This document shows, piece by piece, positions 1 to 6,919 of a stretch of 64,000 bases of DNA. Numbering within the stretch: the stretch's first letter is position 1; the number at the start of each line of letters is the position of its first letter. This DNA is from Synechococcus sp. BIOS-E4-1 (GTDB taxonomy: Bacteria > Cyanobacteriota > Cyanobacteriia > PCC-6307 > Cyanobiaceae), in assembly GCF_014279995.1 (NCBI RefSeq), contig NZ_CP047935.1:2563494-2627493 (forward strand), in the 5' to 3' direction. The notes beneath the pieces were generated by a model. The model did not search any database. It was not told where the DNA came from and worked only from the letters and a program-made list of their open reading frames with translations. The position numbers and the translations under genes were made by a program.

Positions 1-278
1 GCGAGGCCATCGTGTTGGTGAAACCGCAGTTCGAGGTTGGACGGCAGAGAGTTGGAAAGGGTGGTGTGGTGCGTGACCCAGCTGCCCATATTGATGCCAT
101 TAATGCCGTGATCCAAGCGGCACAGCCGCTGGGCTGGAAGCCAACAGGGCTGGTGGCTTCTCCACTCACCGGTCCAGCCGGTAACCATGAATATCTGCTT
201 TGGTTGACCTCTCGTTTCAACCAAGAGGTCCCCGAAACTCTGGTCGAGAAAGTCGTCTCAGCAACCTTGAGCGAGTGA
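1..278 (+). CDS. tlyA: TlyA-family rRNA methyltransferase, C-terminal part
   Basis: This is the 3' end of a gene cut by the window start; the open frame runs from base 3 to the stop at 276-278. The visible part contains the VKPQFEVGR segment followed by a V-x-D-P-x-x-H block. These are the closing strands of the FtsJ-like Rossmann fold in TlyA, which 2'-O-methylates cytidines in 16S and 23S rRNA. The N-terminal S4 domain lies outside the window. The family call rests only on this C-terminal third. Confidence 0.8.
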   Translation, partial: EAIVLVKPQFEVGRQRVGKGGVVRDPAAHIDAINAVIQAAQPLGWKPTGLVASPLTGPAGNHEYLLWLTSRFNQEVPETLVEKVVSATLSE

Positions 279-296
279 AGAGAGGAAAACGGTTTT

Positions 297-659
<363 letters not shown>

Positions 660-667
660 CTAAGAGC

Positions 668-895
668 TCAGGCGTGTTGTGTCGGGGAGAGGGATGGAAG
701 AGGACTCACGTTCAGGCCGGCTTCGGAGGCGTCAAACATCAGTGTTTCCGCGTCTGACCGACTCACGATCACGTGACCTTCGGCGAGGAGCTCCCAGTGC
801 TCGGATTCGAAATGCGTCTGAAGCCAGAGGATTCCATGAACGCTGGCCGCGACCAACCGGAAGGAAGGGCCTTCAGCGAGCAAGCGGAGATCCAT
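668..895 (-). CDS. Small conserved hypothetical protein (75 aa)
   Basis: A 75-residue acidic protein of unknown function, starting at an ATG just upstream of glnB on the same strand with a 32-base gap, so the two may be co-transcribed. It has no signal peptide, membrane segment or cysteine. The composition (MDLRLLAEGPSFRLVAAS, then HWELLAEGHVIVSRSDAE) looks like real coding sequence, and I recall similar small proteins in marine Synechococcus. An overlapping plus-strand frame is much less protein-like. Confidence 0.6.
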   Translation of the reverse strand: MDLRLLAEGPSFRLVAASVHGILWLQTHFESEHWELLAEGHVIVSRSDAETLMFDASEAGLNVSPLPSLSPTQHA

Positions 896-965
896 GAAAA
901 GGGTTCACACGTCAACCCCATTACGACCCGCCGATCTTTTCGCGGATGTACGCGTTGATACCGAA

Positions 966-1181
966 TCAGGAGTTGACCGGCTTTCTGGCCTGTTCTCGGC
1001 GGTGCTGATAAACGCTGCCGCGGTAGTGGAGTTCCACAGTTGATTCAGTCGCCACGGAGTGGCTCAGAGGAGCGTCATAGTGCTGACCGCGATAGGTGTG
1101 GTCAACCTTGACCGGGCTCAGGCGCTCATGCTGCGCCGGGTCGTAGGGGATGCCGCGATAGGTGCGTTGTGTGGTGGTCAT
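966..1181 (-). CDS. DUF4278 domain small protein
   Basis: A 71-residue protein starting at the ATG at 1181; the open frame extends upstream but that part lacks family similarity. It carries three spaced repeats of the form YRG-x2-Y (YRGIPY, YRGQHY, YRGSVY), the hallmark of the cyanobacterial DUF4278 family. Its function is unknown. It is probably cytosolic, with a basic C-terminal tail. Confidence 0.72.
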   Translation of the reverse strand: MTTTQRTYRGIPYDPAQHERLSPVKVDHTYRGQHYDAPLSHSVATESTVELHYRGSVYQHRREQARKPVNS

Positions 1182-1350
1182 TGGCGTGGCCTCGAAGAGG
1201 ATGGTGAGTGCTCCGATCGTTGATCGGGACCGCTTCGTGGTAAGGAGCGTTGCTTCGCCACGCGGGTGACTACTTCCGGCTGAAGAGGCCTGTGAAAGCA
1301 GGCCCGAGCCCAACGGTTTGTCCTTCAATGCATTACTACCGCAAAAATGT

Positions 1351-1365
1351 TGTTCATGGTGAACA
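1351..1365. promoter_or_regulatory. Palindrome TGTTCATGGTGAACA upstream of queF
   Basis: A perfect 6-bp inverted repeat (TGTTCA/TGAACA) around a 3-base centre, in the 295-base gap between the divergent DUF4278 gene and queF, about 110 bases before the queF start. A sequence with the same outer arms and spacing occurs at 36501-36515, and both are followed by GTTT. It resembles a dimeric repressor operator, but no regulator can be named. Confidence 0.4.
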
Positions 1366-1476
1366 GTTTGAGGTGAATCAAGGGCTGAAACCGTTGTCTC
1401 TCAAGTCTTGTCCTGAGCTCGCGGCAGTCGTGTCGGGTTTTAAGGTCTTTACAAACCGTTGTGTCGCTTTTCGACC

Positions 1477-1887
1477 ATGAGTGCATCTTCCGCAGAGGTC
1501 ACCCGCACTCCCCTCTACGGGGAGAGGGCCATTGCCGATGCCGAGTTGATCTGTTTTGACAACCCTCGCCAGGGCCGCACCTATGAGGTCTCGATAGAGC
1601 TCCCGGAATTCACCTGCCTCTGTCCCTTCTCCGGTTATCCCGATTTCGCTGTGCTGCGACTTCTCTATCAACCGGGGCCTCGGGTTGTTGAGCTGAAGGC
1701 CATCAAGCTCTACGTGAACAGTTTCAGGAATCGCACGATCTCCCATGAAGAGGTTGCCAACCGCATCCTTGATGATCTGGTCGAGGCCTGTGATCCGGTC
1801 TGGATGCAGTTGGAGGCTGATTTCTATCCCCGAGGAAACGTGCACACCGTTGTGCGCGTCAGCCATGGAGAGCGTCAACCCTGTTGA
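1477..1887 (+). CDS. queF: NADPH-dependent preQ0 reductase QueF
   Basis: A 136-residue type I QueF, which reduces 7-cyano-7-deazaguanine to preQ1 in queuosine biosynthesis in the cytosol. The [13 protein letters not shown] stretch holds the catalytic Cys49, which forms the thioimide, and Asp56. The C-terminal [13 protein letters not shown] segment is also typical. I chose the ATG at 1477; an in-frame start 18 bases earlier is possible. The last 29 bases overlap the end of the convergent ccs1 gene. I do not recognise a preQ1 riboswitch in the leader. Confidence 0.95.
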   Translation: MSASSAEVTRTPLYGERAIADAELICFDNPRQGRTYEVSIELPEFTCLCPFSGYPDFAVLRLLYQPGPRVVELKAIKLYVNSFRNRTISHEEVANRILDDLVEACDPVWMQLEADFYPRGNVHTVVRVSHGERQPC

Positions 1888-3151
1888 TCAGCTGGGGGAG
1901 TTCCGAGGCAAAGCCCGCAAGGTTTCGGTTGCAAAGACCGCCAATGTGCAGTTTGGCCTGCTGGATTTCAGCAACAGCCCAGATCTGACGCGTGGCCACC
2001 ATGCTCAATCCACCCCCCAACAGGGTGATCGCGAAGCCTGCATAAACCAGTGGCACCCCGGGGTCACGTTTGAGCAACAATCCGCTGGCCGGCATGATCT
2101 CGACCACTCTCAGCGGCAGTCCCTGAACCTCAGCACCCTCTCCTCCAGGCCTGAGATTGGTGATCAGACCTCCGTCTGAATCAAACACCTGCACAGGGCC
2201 CTGTTCACTTCCGGTGCTGAGGAACACCGGTTCACTTCCGTCAGGACGGGTGGGAAGCACCAGTCCCCAGATCTGATCCCCGAGCTCGGGGAAGGTGCTC
2301 AGTGGCAGTTGCAGCAGGGGGCTGCGGCCAATCTGCACGGTGATCGTCGCCAGCGACCAGTCCGCCTGATACACAGTGATGCCCTGATAGCGCAAGGGAT
2401 GGTTGACGCTGATCCTGCGTTGCTCTTCAGGGTTGCCCTGGGGGCTGAGCAGCAGGGTGGAACTGAACTGTTCCGGTCGACCGGCTGGATCCCTTTCAAT
2501 CGTGAAATCCTGCAAGGTGAGGCTGAGCCTGTTTTCGCCGGCTGGACTGAGCAGATCAAGTGAGCGTCCAGGAGCGAGGAATCGCTCCAGCCGCTGGCCT
2601 GCCAGGGCACCCCAGGCAGCTCCGATCAGAAGCATCACCAGACCTGTGTGAACCAGCAGAGGCCCAACCCTGCCGACAACGCCCCGTCGGGCGGCGAGTC
2701 GACCGCTCTGTTGTTTGACGTTCCAGCCCTGCCCTCTGAGCTCCGAGGCCAGGTCATTCAGTGCGGTGCTGCTGTCATTGCAGGCGACGGTCTCTGCCAA
2801 GGCCAGTTTGCTCAGCTGGCGTGGGCGGGAATAATCGGTCCAGCGCAGAGCAGCCTTCAGCGTCGGCCACTGACGTCTCCAGCTGCACAAGGTGAGTGCC
2901 AGCCCGAGCAGTGCCAACAGCGAGAGAAACCAGATGCTTGAGTAAACGTGATTGAGCTGCATCTGCAGCATCAGGTTTCCGTTGATCAATCCCAGCCATG
3001 GGTCGGCATTGAAGCGTTCCAGGTAAAGCTCAGGCGCTTCCTGCTGAGGGATGATTGTGCCGACGGCACTGGCCAGTGCAATCATCAGCAGCAGCAGAAT
3101 GGCTAGGCGCAAGCTGGAGAGCAGTGCCAGCAATCGTTTCAACGCACGCAT
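1859..3151 (-). CDS. ccs1: Cytochrome c biogenesis protein Ccs1/ResB
   Basis: A 430-residue Ccs1 (ResB) protein, part of the system II haem delivery and ligation complex on the thylakoid lumen side, working with CcsA. Hydrophobic segments lie near residues 8-30, 68-88, 160-182 and 380-400. A long lumenal domain between the last two contains the family stretch [16 protein letters not shown]. The ATG at 3151 directly follows ccdA (3-base gap), so the two form one cytochrome c maturation unit. A longer upstream open frame is a shadow of ccdA. The product presumably serves psbV at 51.6 kb. Confidence 0.94.
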   Translation of the reverse strand: MRALKRLLALLSSLRLAILLLLMIALASAVGTIIPQQEAPELYLERFNADPWLGLINGNLMLQMQLNHVYSSIWFLSLLALLGLALTLCSWRRQWPTLKAALRWTDYSRPRQLSKLALAETVACNDSSTALNDLASELRGQGWNVKQQSGRLAARRGVVGRVGPLLVHTGLVMLLIGAAWGALAGQRLERFLAPGRSLDLLSPAGENRLSLTLQDFTIERDPAGRPEQFSSTLLLSPQGNPEEQRRISVNHPLRYQGITVYQADWSLATITVQIGRSPLLQLPLSTFPELGDQIWGLVLPTRPDGSEPVFLSTGSEQGPVQVFDSDGGLITNLRPGGEGAEVQGLPLRVVEIMPASGLLLKRDPGVPLVYAGFAITLLGGGLSMVATRQIWAVAEIQQAKLHIGGLCNRNLAGFASELPQLINRVDALHG

Positions 3152-3153
3152 GC

Positions 3154-3765
3154 TCAGACCAGCCTCGTCAGCAGGGTGAGCGTGCCGATCGTGAGCAGAA
3201 CGACACCGCTGATGCTGGGGATCCAGCGGCTGATCGAGCGCATCGCCATCAGTTTGGGAAGGGATGCCGCCATGCTTCCGGCAAGCAGCAACGGCAGCAC
3301 CTGGCCGATTCCGAAGCTGCTGAGATAGATCAGCCCTGTGATTGCATTGCCACTGCTGGCGATCCAGCCCAGCAGAACTGCCAAAACAGGTGTGGTGCAG
3401 GGTGAAGCTGCAAGGCCAAACGCCAGACCAGCCGCAATCGGCGCCAGCGGTGCAGGCACCTTGCGACTCCATGCATTGGGATCCGGGCCTGCCGGTAGGG
3501 GCAGTCGTACAACTCCAAGCAGGTTGAGCCCCATCACCACGGCCAGCAAAGCCACCAGGGTGGGAATCAGTCCCGGTACCTGGCCGTAAATGCCCCCCAG
3601 CAATCCGCTCAGGCTGCCCAGCATCACCAGAGCTCCAACGATGCCTCCGCAGAAGGCAAGGCTGCGTTGCCAAGCAGGTTGTTCGCTTTCAAATCCGGCG
3701 AGGTAGGCCAGCGTCACCGGTAGCAGCGATAGTGAGCACGGTCCCAGACTGGTGAGGGCTCCCAC
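3154..3765 (-). CDS. ccdA: Cytochrome c biogenesis thiol transporter CcdA
   Basis: A multi-spanning CcdA/DsbD-type protein that carries reducing equivalents across the thylakoid membrane to keep apocytochrome c thiols reduced. The two conserved cysteine motifs are present: [10 protein letters not shown] near the N-terminus and [10 protein letters not shown] in the middle. Coordinates use the first standard start, GTG at 3765. The same frame stays open to 3885 and encodes the expected longer N-terminus (LSDLARSGEDLLNHALQQ then PGPLSLGAVL) but has no ATG, GTG or TTG. The true start may be a rare codon such as the ATC at 3873. Confidence 0.88.
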   Translation of the reverse strand: MGALTSLGPCSLSLLPVTLAYLAGFESEQPAWQRSLAFCGGIVGALVMLGSLSGLLGGIYGQVPGLIPTLVALLAVVMGLNLLGVVRLPLPAGPDPNAWSRKVPAPLAPIAAGLAFGLAASPCTTPVLAVLLGWIASSGNAITGLIYLSSFGIGQVLPLLLAGSMAASLPKLMAMRSISRWIPSISGVVLLTIGTLTLLTRLV

Positions 3766-3907
3766 GACCAGTACGGCCCCAAGGCTGAGCGGGCCAGGCT
3801 GCTGAAGTGCATGGTTCAGCAGGTCTTCACCACTTCGGGCCAGATCGGACAGTGCCAGGTCGAGGAGGGCGATGGTGAAGCCGGTTCAGAAAAACTCGGA
3901 GTTCAGC

Positions 3908-5227
3908 CTATCGATCAGGACGTGGACGGCGTCGATCAGACACCAGTCGTTGAGCTTGACCGCGCCCACCGATCAATCCTGTGGATTCGAGAGAGCAGCG
4001 GATCAGAAGTCCCACGATCATCAGACTCGAGAGCAGTGAGTTGCCTCCGTAGCTCACCAGCGGCAGCGGCAGTCCGGTTGTTGGCATGGCTCCGGATGCC
4101 ACGGCCACGTTCATCACCGATTGGCCCACGAGCAGTGCTGCGCAACCAATGGCAACAAGCCTGGCCTGATTGCTTCGGCATCGGAGAGCAACGCGTAGTC
4201 CCAGATAGCCGATCAACATCAGGAACAGAAGCAGCAGCAAGGACCCCACCAGTCCAAATTCTTCGGCGTAGACCGCGAAGATGAAGTCGGTGCTCTGAAT
4301 CGGCAAATATTGCAGTTTCTGGGTGGAGAGACCGAATCCCTGGCCGAAAACCCCGCCCGAGCCGATCGCCAGCAGGCTTTGGATCAGTTGATATCCATCA
4401 CCCTGCGGATCCTTCCAGGGATTCAGAAAGGAAATCACGCGCAGACGCTGGTATTCGTTGATCAGGATGCTTGCGGTGCCAAGAAGCGCTCCTCCGATCG
4501 CTGTCCCGAACAGCTGAAAGAGCGGCAGTCCTGCTGAAAAGGCCATCAGCCAGATCAGCAGGCCGGTTAAAGCAGCGGTGCTCAGGTTGGGCTGCTTGAG
4601 AATCAGCAGCACCAGAATCCCGAAACTGCTCAGCCACAGAAGCTTTTGATCCAGCCCGTTCCGTTTCCAATGCGCGAAGAGGTTTGCCGCTTGCAGCACC
4701 ACAAACGGTTTCACGAGTTCGGAAGGCTGAATCTGAATCGGTCCGATCACCAGCCAGCGGCTGGCTCCATTCACGGTGGTTCCCATCACCAGGGTCGCTG
4801 CGATCAAGAGGCAGCCAATCCAGAGTGCGGGTCCGGCCAGTTTCAGCCAGCGCCGCAGATTGATCGATGCTGTGAATGACATCAGGCTCCAGCTGGCTGC
4901 CATCCACACCAATTGTCTTTTGACGTAATAAGCCCCCTCACCTTGTTCACGCGCAGCGACCCACCAGCTGGCAGAAGCGAGCACCAGCAGGCCTGCCAGG
5001 CTCCAGATCGCTGTGAGTGTGAGCAGCAGACGTGCTTCCGCAGGCCAGAGTGACCATTCGAGCGGCAGATAACGCTCCCATAGAGGCTTGGATTCAGCGG
5101 CAGCCTTTTGTCGTTCCCGCAGGGTGCCCTGACGTGAGGATCGACTCCTTCTGGAGATCACGGTGGGGCTGCTCAAAACGATCGTAGGTGTTGCATGTAT
5201 TGAGCCGTCCTTGAGACGGTTTGCCAA
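3908..5227 (-). CDS. ftsW: Lipid II polymerase FtsW (SEDS family)
   Basis: A SEDS-family peptidoglycan polymerase of up to 439 residues with about ten membrane segments. Diagnostic motifs include GASRWLVIGPIQIQPSELVK, the QSTDFIFAVYAEEFG loop and the C-terminal PTTGLPLPLVSYGGNSLL. FtsW makes septal glycan strands together with FtsI. A basic, disordered N-terminal tail of about 50 residues precedes the first membrane segment. The longest frame starts with TTG at 5227; GTG at 5161 or TTG at 5176 are alternatives. It is separated from the apc operon by that operon's terminator. Confidence 0.94.
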   Translation of the reverse strand: MANRLKDGSIHATPTIVLSSPTVISRRSRSSRQGTLRERQKAAAESKPLWERYLPLEWSLWPAEARLLLTLTAIWSLAGLLVLASASWWVAAREQGEGAYYVKRQLVWMAASWSLMSFTASINLRRWLKLAGPALWIGCLLIAATLVMGTTVNGASRWLVIGPIQIQPSELVKPFVVLQAANLFAHWKRNGLDQKLLWLSSFGILVLLILKQPNLSTAALTGLLIWLMAFSAGLPLFQLFGTAIGGALLGTASILINEYQRLRVISFLNPWKDPQGDGYQLIQSLLAIGSGGVFGQGFGLSTQKLQYLPIQSTDFIFAVYAEEFGLVGSLLLLLFLMLIGYLGLRVALRCRSNQARLVAIGCAALLVGQSVMNVAVASGAMPTTGLPLPLVSYGGNSLLSSLMIVGLLIRCSLESTGLIGGRGQAQRLVSDRRRPRPDR

Positions 5228-5234
5228 GGGAGCT

Positions 5235-5264
5235 CAACAAAAAACCCGACCAGAGGCCGGGTTT
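5235..5264 (-). terminator. Terminator of the apc operon
   Basis: Read on the minus strand this is a 7-bp stem AAACCCG/CGGGTTT with a 9-base loop, followed by TTTTTTGTTG. It lies 21 bases after the apcC stop and matches a Rho-independent terminator that also insulates ftsW. Confidence 0.85.
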
Positions 5265-5285
5265 CAACACACATTTGAATTCGAA

Positions 5286-5486
5286 TCAGTTACCAACGTT
5301 GACCTGTTGACCGCCGGTGCAGAGCTCCACCTTGATAATGCGTCCACCCTGTTTCTGAATCCGCTGTTGTTCAGCGAACCAGCTGTCGTAGGGAACCCAC
5401 TTGGTGAAGAAGGTGTTCTGCAATTCGCGCTGCGTCCGAACCTTCTCAGGGCTGGGGATGCAAGCGGTGACTTTGAACAACCGCAT
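5286..5486 (-). CDS. apcC: Phycobilisome core small linker ApcC (Lc7.8)
   Basis: A 66-residue linker that caps allophycocyanin trimers in the phycobilisome core. The start MRLFKVTACIPSPEKVRTQR and the segment NTFFTKWVPYDSWFAEQQRI are characteristic of the CpcD-like fold. It is the last gene of apcE-A-B-C, 5 bases after apcB and just before the terminator. Confidence 0.97.
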   Translation of the reverse strand: MRLFKVTACIPSPEKVRTQRELQNTFFTKWVPYDSWFAEQQRIQKQGGRIIKVELCTGGQQVNVGN

Positions 5487-5491
5487 GGGGC

Positions 5492-5980
5492 TCAGTTGCC
5501 GAGACCGGAACAGATGTAGTCGAAGTACACACCCATTTCCTTGCCTGCATCGGGTCCGACCAGGGAGGCGGTGACTTCCTTCATCGCCTGAATGGCCTGG
5601 ACCGTTGCTCCGATAGGTACTCCCAGGGAGTTGTAGGTCTCTTTGAGACCGTTCAGAACACGTTCGTCGAGAATGGAGGTGTCGCCGGCGAGCATGGCGT
5701 AGGTGGAATACCGCAGGTAGTAGTCCAGGTCACGGATGCAGGCTGCGTAGCGACGGGTGGTGTACATGTTGCCGCCAGGACGGGTGATGTCCGAGTACAG
5801 CAGCGCCTTGGCCACGGCGTCGCGGATGATGGCGGAAGCATTCGCACTGATGGTTGCGGCAGCCTTCACGCGCAGTTCACCACTGGCGAAGTAGCTCTCG
5901 AGGTTGCTCATGGATGCCGTATCCAGGTAGAGACCTTGGACGTCGGACTTGTTGATGACGTTGGTGATCGCGTCTTGCAT
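5492..5980 (-). CDS. apcB: Allophycocyanin beta subunit
   Basis: A 162-residue beta subunit of the core antenna biliprotein. Cys81 in [12 protein letters not shown] binds one phycocyanobilin through CpcS-type lyases. Asn71 in GGNMYTT is the site normally methylated by CpcM. The product pairs with ApcA into (alpha-beta)3 trimers on the thylakoid surface. It lies 39 bases downstream of apcA. One extra C-terminal residue (ending SGLGN) compared with the usual 161 is a minor oddity. Confidence 0.98.
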   Translation of the reverse strand: MQDAITNVINKSDVQGLYLDTASMSNLESYFASGELRVKAAATISANASAIIRDAVAKALLYSDITRPGGNMYTTRRYAACIRDLDYYLRYSTYAMLAGDTSILDERVLNGLKETYNSLGVPIGATVQAIQAMKEVTASLVGPDAGKEMGVYFDYICSGLGN

Positions 5981-6019
5981 GGACTCAGGAGTGACGTGAA
6001 GGGGCGTTGGTTCCGGTGA

Positions 6020-6505
6020 TCAGGCGAGAGAGCCCACCACGTAGTCGAAGTAGAAGCCGGCTTCCTCGGCATCAGCACCACTAAGGATGCCCATTGCCAC
6101 GGTTTTCATCTCACGAACGGCTTCTGCCATGGCCTCGAGGGGGGTGCCGAGGGATCGGTAGAGCTCACGGGCTCCGATTACGCCGATCTCCTCGATCGGG
6201 GTCACGTCACCAGCGACGACGCCGTAGGTCACGAGGCGGAGGTAGTAATCCATGTCCCGCAGGCAGGTTGCGGTCATGGCTTCTCCGTAGGCATTGCCGC
6301 CAGGAGAGATGACATCAGGACGCTTCTGAAAGAGCTGTCCGCCTGCAGTCTTGACGATGCGCTCACGGCTCTCGCTGAGAACCTGAGCGACTCGCAGGCG
6401 ACGTTGGCCTCCGCTGACGAACGCCTTGATCTGGTCCAGTTCTCCTGGACTCAGATAGCGGGCTTCGGCGTCCGCGTTGATGATCGAGTTGGAGACGATG
6501 CTCAT
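6020..6505 (-). CDS. apcA: Allophycocyanin alpha subunit
   Basis: A 161-residue alpha subunit of allophycocyanin with the phycocyanobilin-binding Cys81 in the motif [14 protein letters not shown]. The globin-like fold residues and the SPGGNAYG segment are typical. It is the second gene of the core operon. A GAGG ribosome site lies about 9 bases before the ATG. The 414-base leader between apcE and apcA contains two inverted repeats, described separately. Confidence 0.98.
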   Translation of the reverse strand: MSIVSNSIINADAEARYLSPGELDQIKAFVSGGQRRLRVAQVLSESRERIVKTAGGQLFQKRPDVISPGGNAYGEAMTATCLRDMDYYLRLVTYGVVAGDVTPIEEIGVIGARELYRSLGTPLEAMAEAVREMKTVAMGILSGADAEEAGFYFDYVVGSLA

Positions 6506-6567
6506 GCAGTTCTACCTCGAAGCAAGCAGCCACCCGTAGGAGGCCGATATCCGGTGAGTGGTGTGGT

Positions 6568-6583
6568 GATCTCGATTGAGATC
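6568..6583 (-). other. Inverted repeat in apcA leader (GATCTC-GATT-GAGATC)
   Basis: A perfect 6-bp stem with a 4-base loop, 63 bases upstream of the apcA ATG. It has no T-run on the minus strand, so it is more likely an mRNA stability or processing hairpin than a terminator. Confidence 0.45.
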
Positions 6584-6609
6584 GTGAAGCAGCTTAAGGG
6601 CCGCAGTGC

Positions 6610-6630
6610 CTCGGATCACGGAGATCCGAG
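6610..6630 (-). other. Inverted repeat in apcA leader (CTCGGATC/GATCCGAG)
   Basis: A perfect 8-bp stem with a 5-base loop, 27 bases further upstream than the GATCTC hairpin. In RNA it would be a stable stem-loop. It lies between apcE and apcA and has no following T-run. Confidence 0.5.
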
Positions 6631-6919
6631 TCGGAAGGCCATCAGATGTTGTATCTGTTGATCTTCCGTTGTGGAATTCGCGCTCCTCGCAGGGCCAGGT
6701 GCGTATGAACCCCCTTAATTCTCAGGCAGCGTCCTGAAGAGTCTGTGTCCCGGTAACAGATCTTCATTGCCAGTGTGGGCCGCTCTATTTGAACTTCTCG
6801 CTGTTTTTTTGAAGTTCTTTTTTATAAACAGTCAGCAAAAAGTCGGAGGTCTTGATAACTCCGTCTCAAACGTTGATTGATGTTATTTTGCGGCAAAACT
6901 CTCTTCCTGAACGGCGTGT

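Larger units (their letters stand above)
6506..6919 (-). other. apcE-apcA spacer: untranslated leader/promoter region
   Basis: A 414-base stretch without a credible gene. It probably carries the strong apcA promoter or an mRNA processing region, which would allow apcAB to be made in excess over apcE. The part nearer apcE (about 6780-6900) is A/T-rich. Two perfect inverted repeats lie in the part nearer apcA. Confidence 0.6.

Noticed and set aside
679-958. Plus-strand frames over the 75-aa gene upstream of glnB
   Set aside because: Arg/Ser-rich translations without family features, opposite a better minus-strand gene.
1245-1480. Possible preQ1 riboswitch before queF
   Set aside because: The leader has a palindrome but not the preQ1-I core sequence or the pseudoknot tail I would expect.
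3152-3673. Upstream extension of the ccs1 frame
   Set aside because: It is the shadow of ccdA in another frame; the translation is Pro/Thr/Gly-rich and lacks ResB features.
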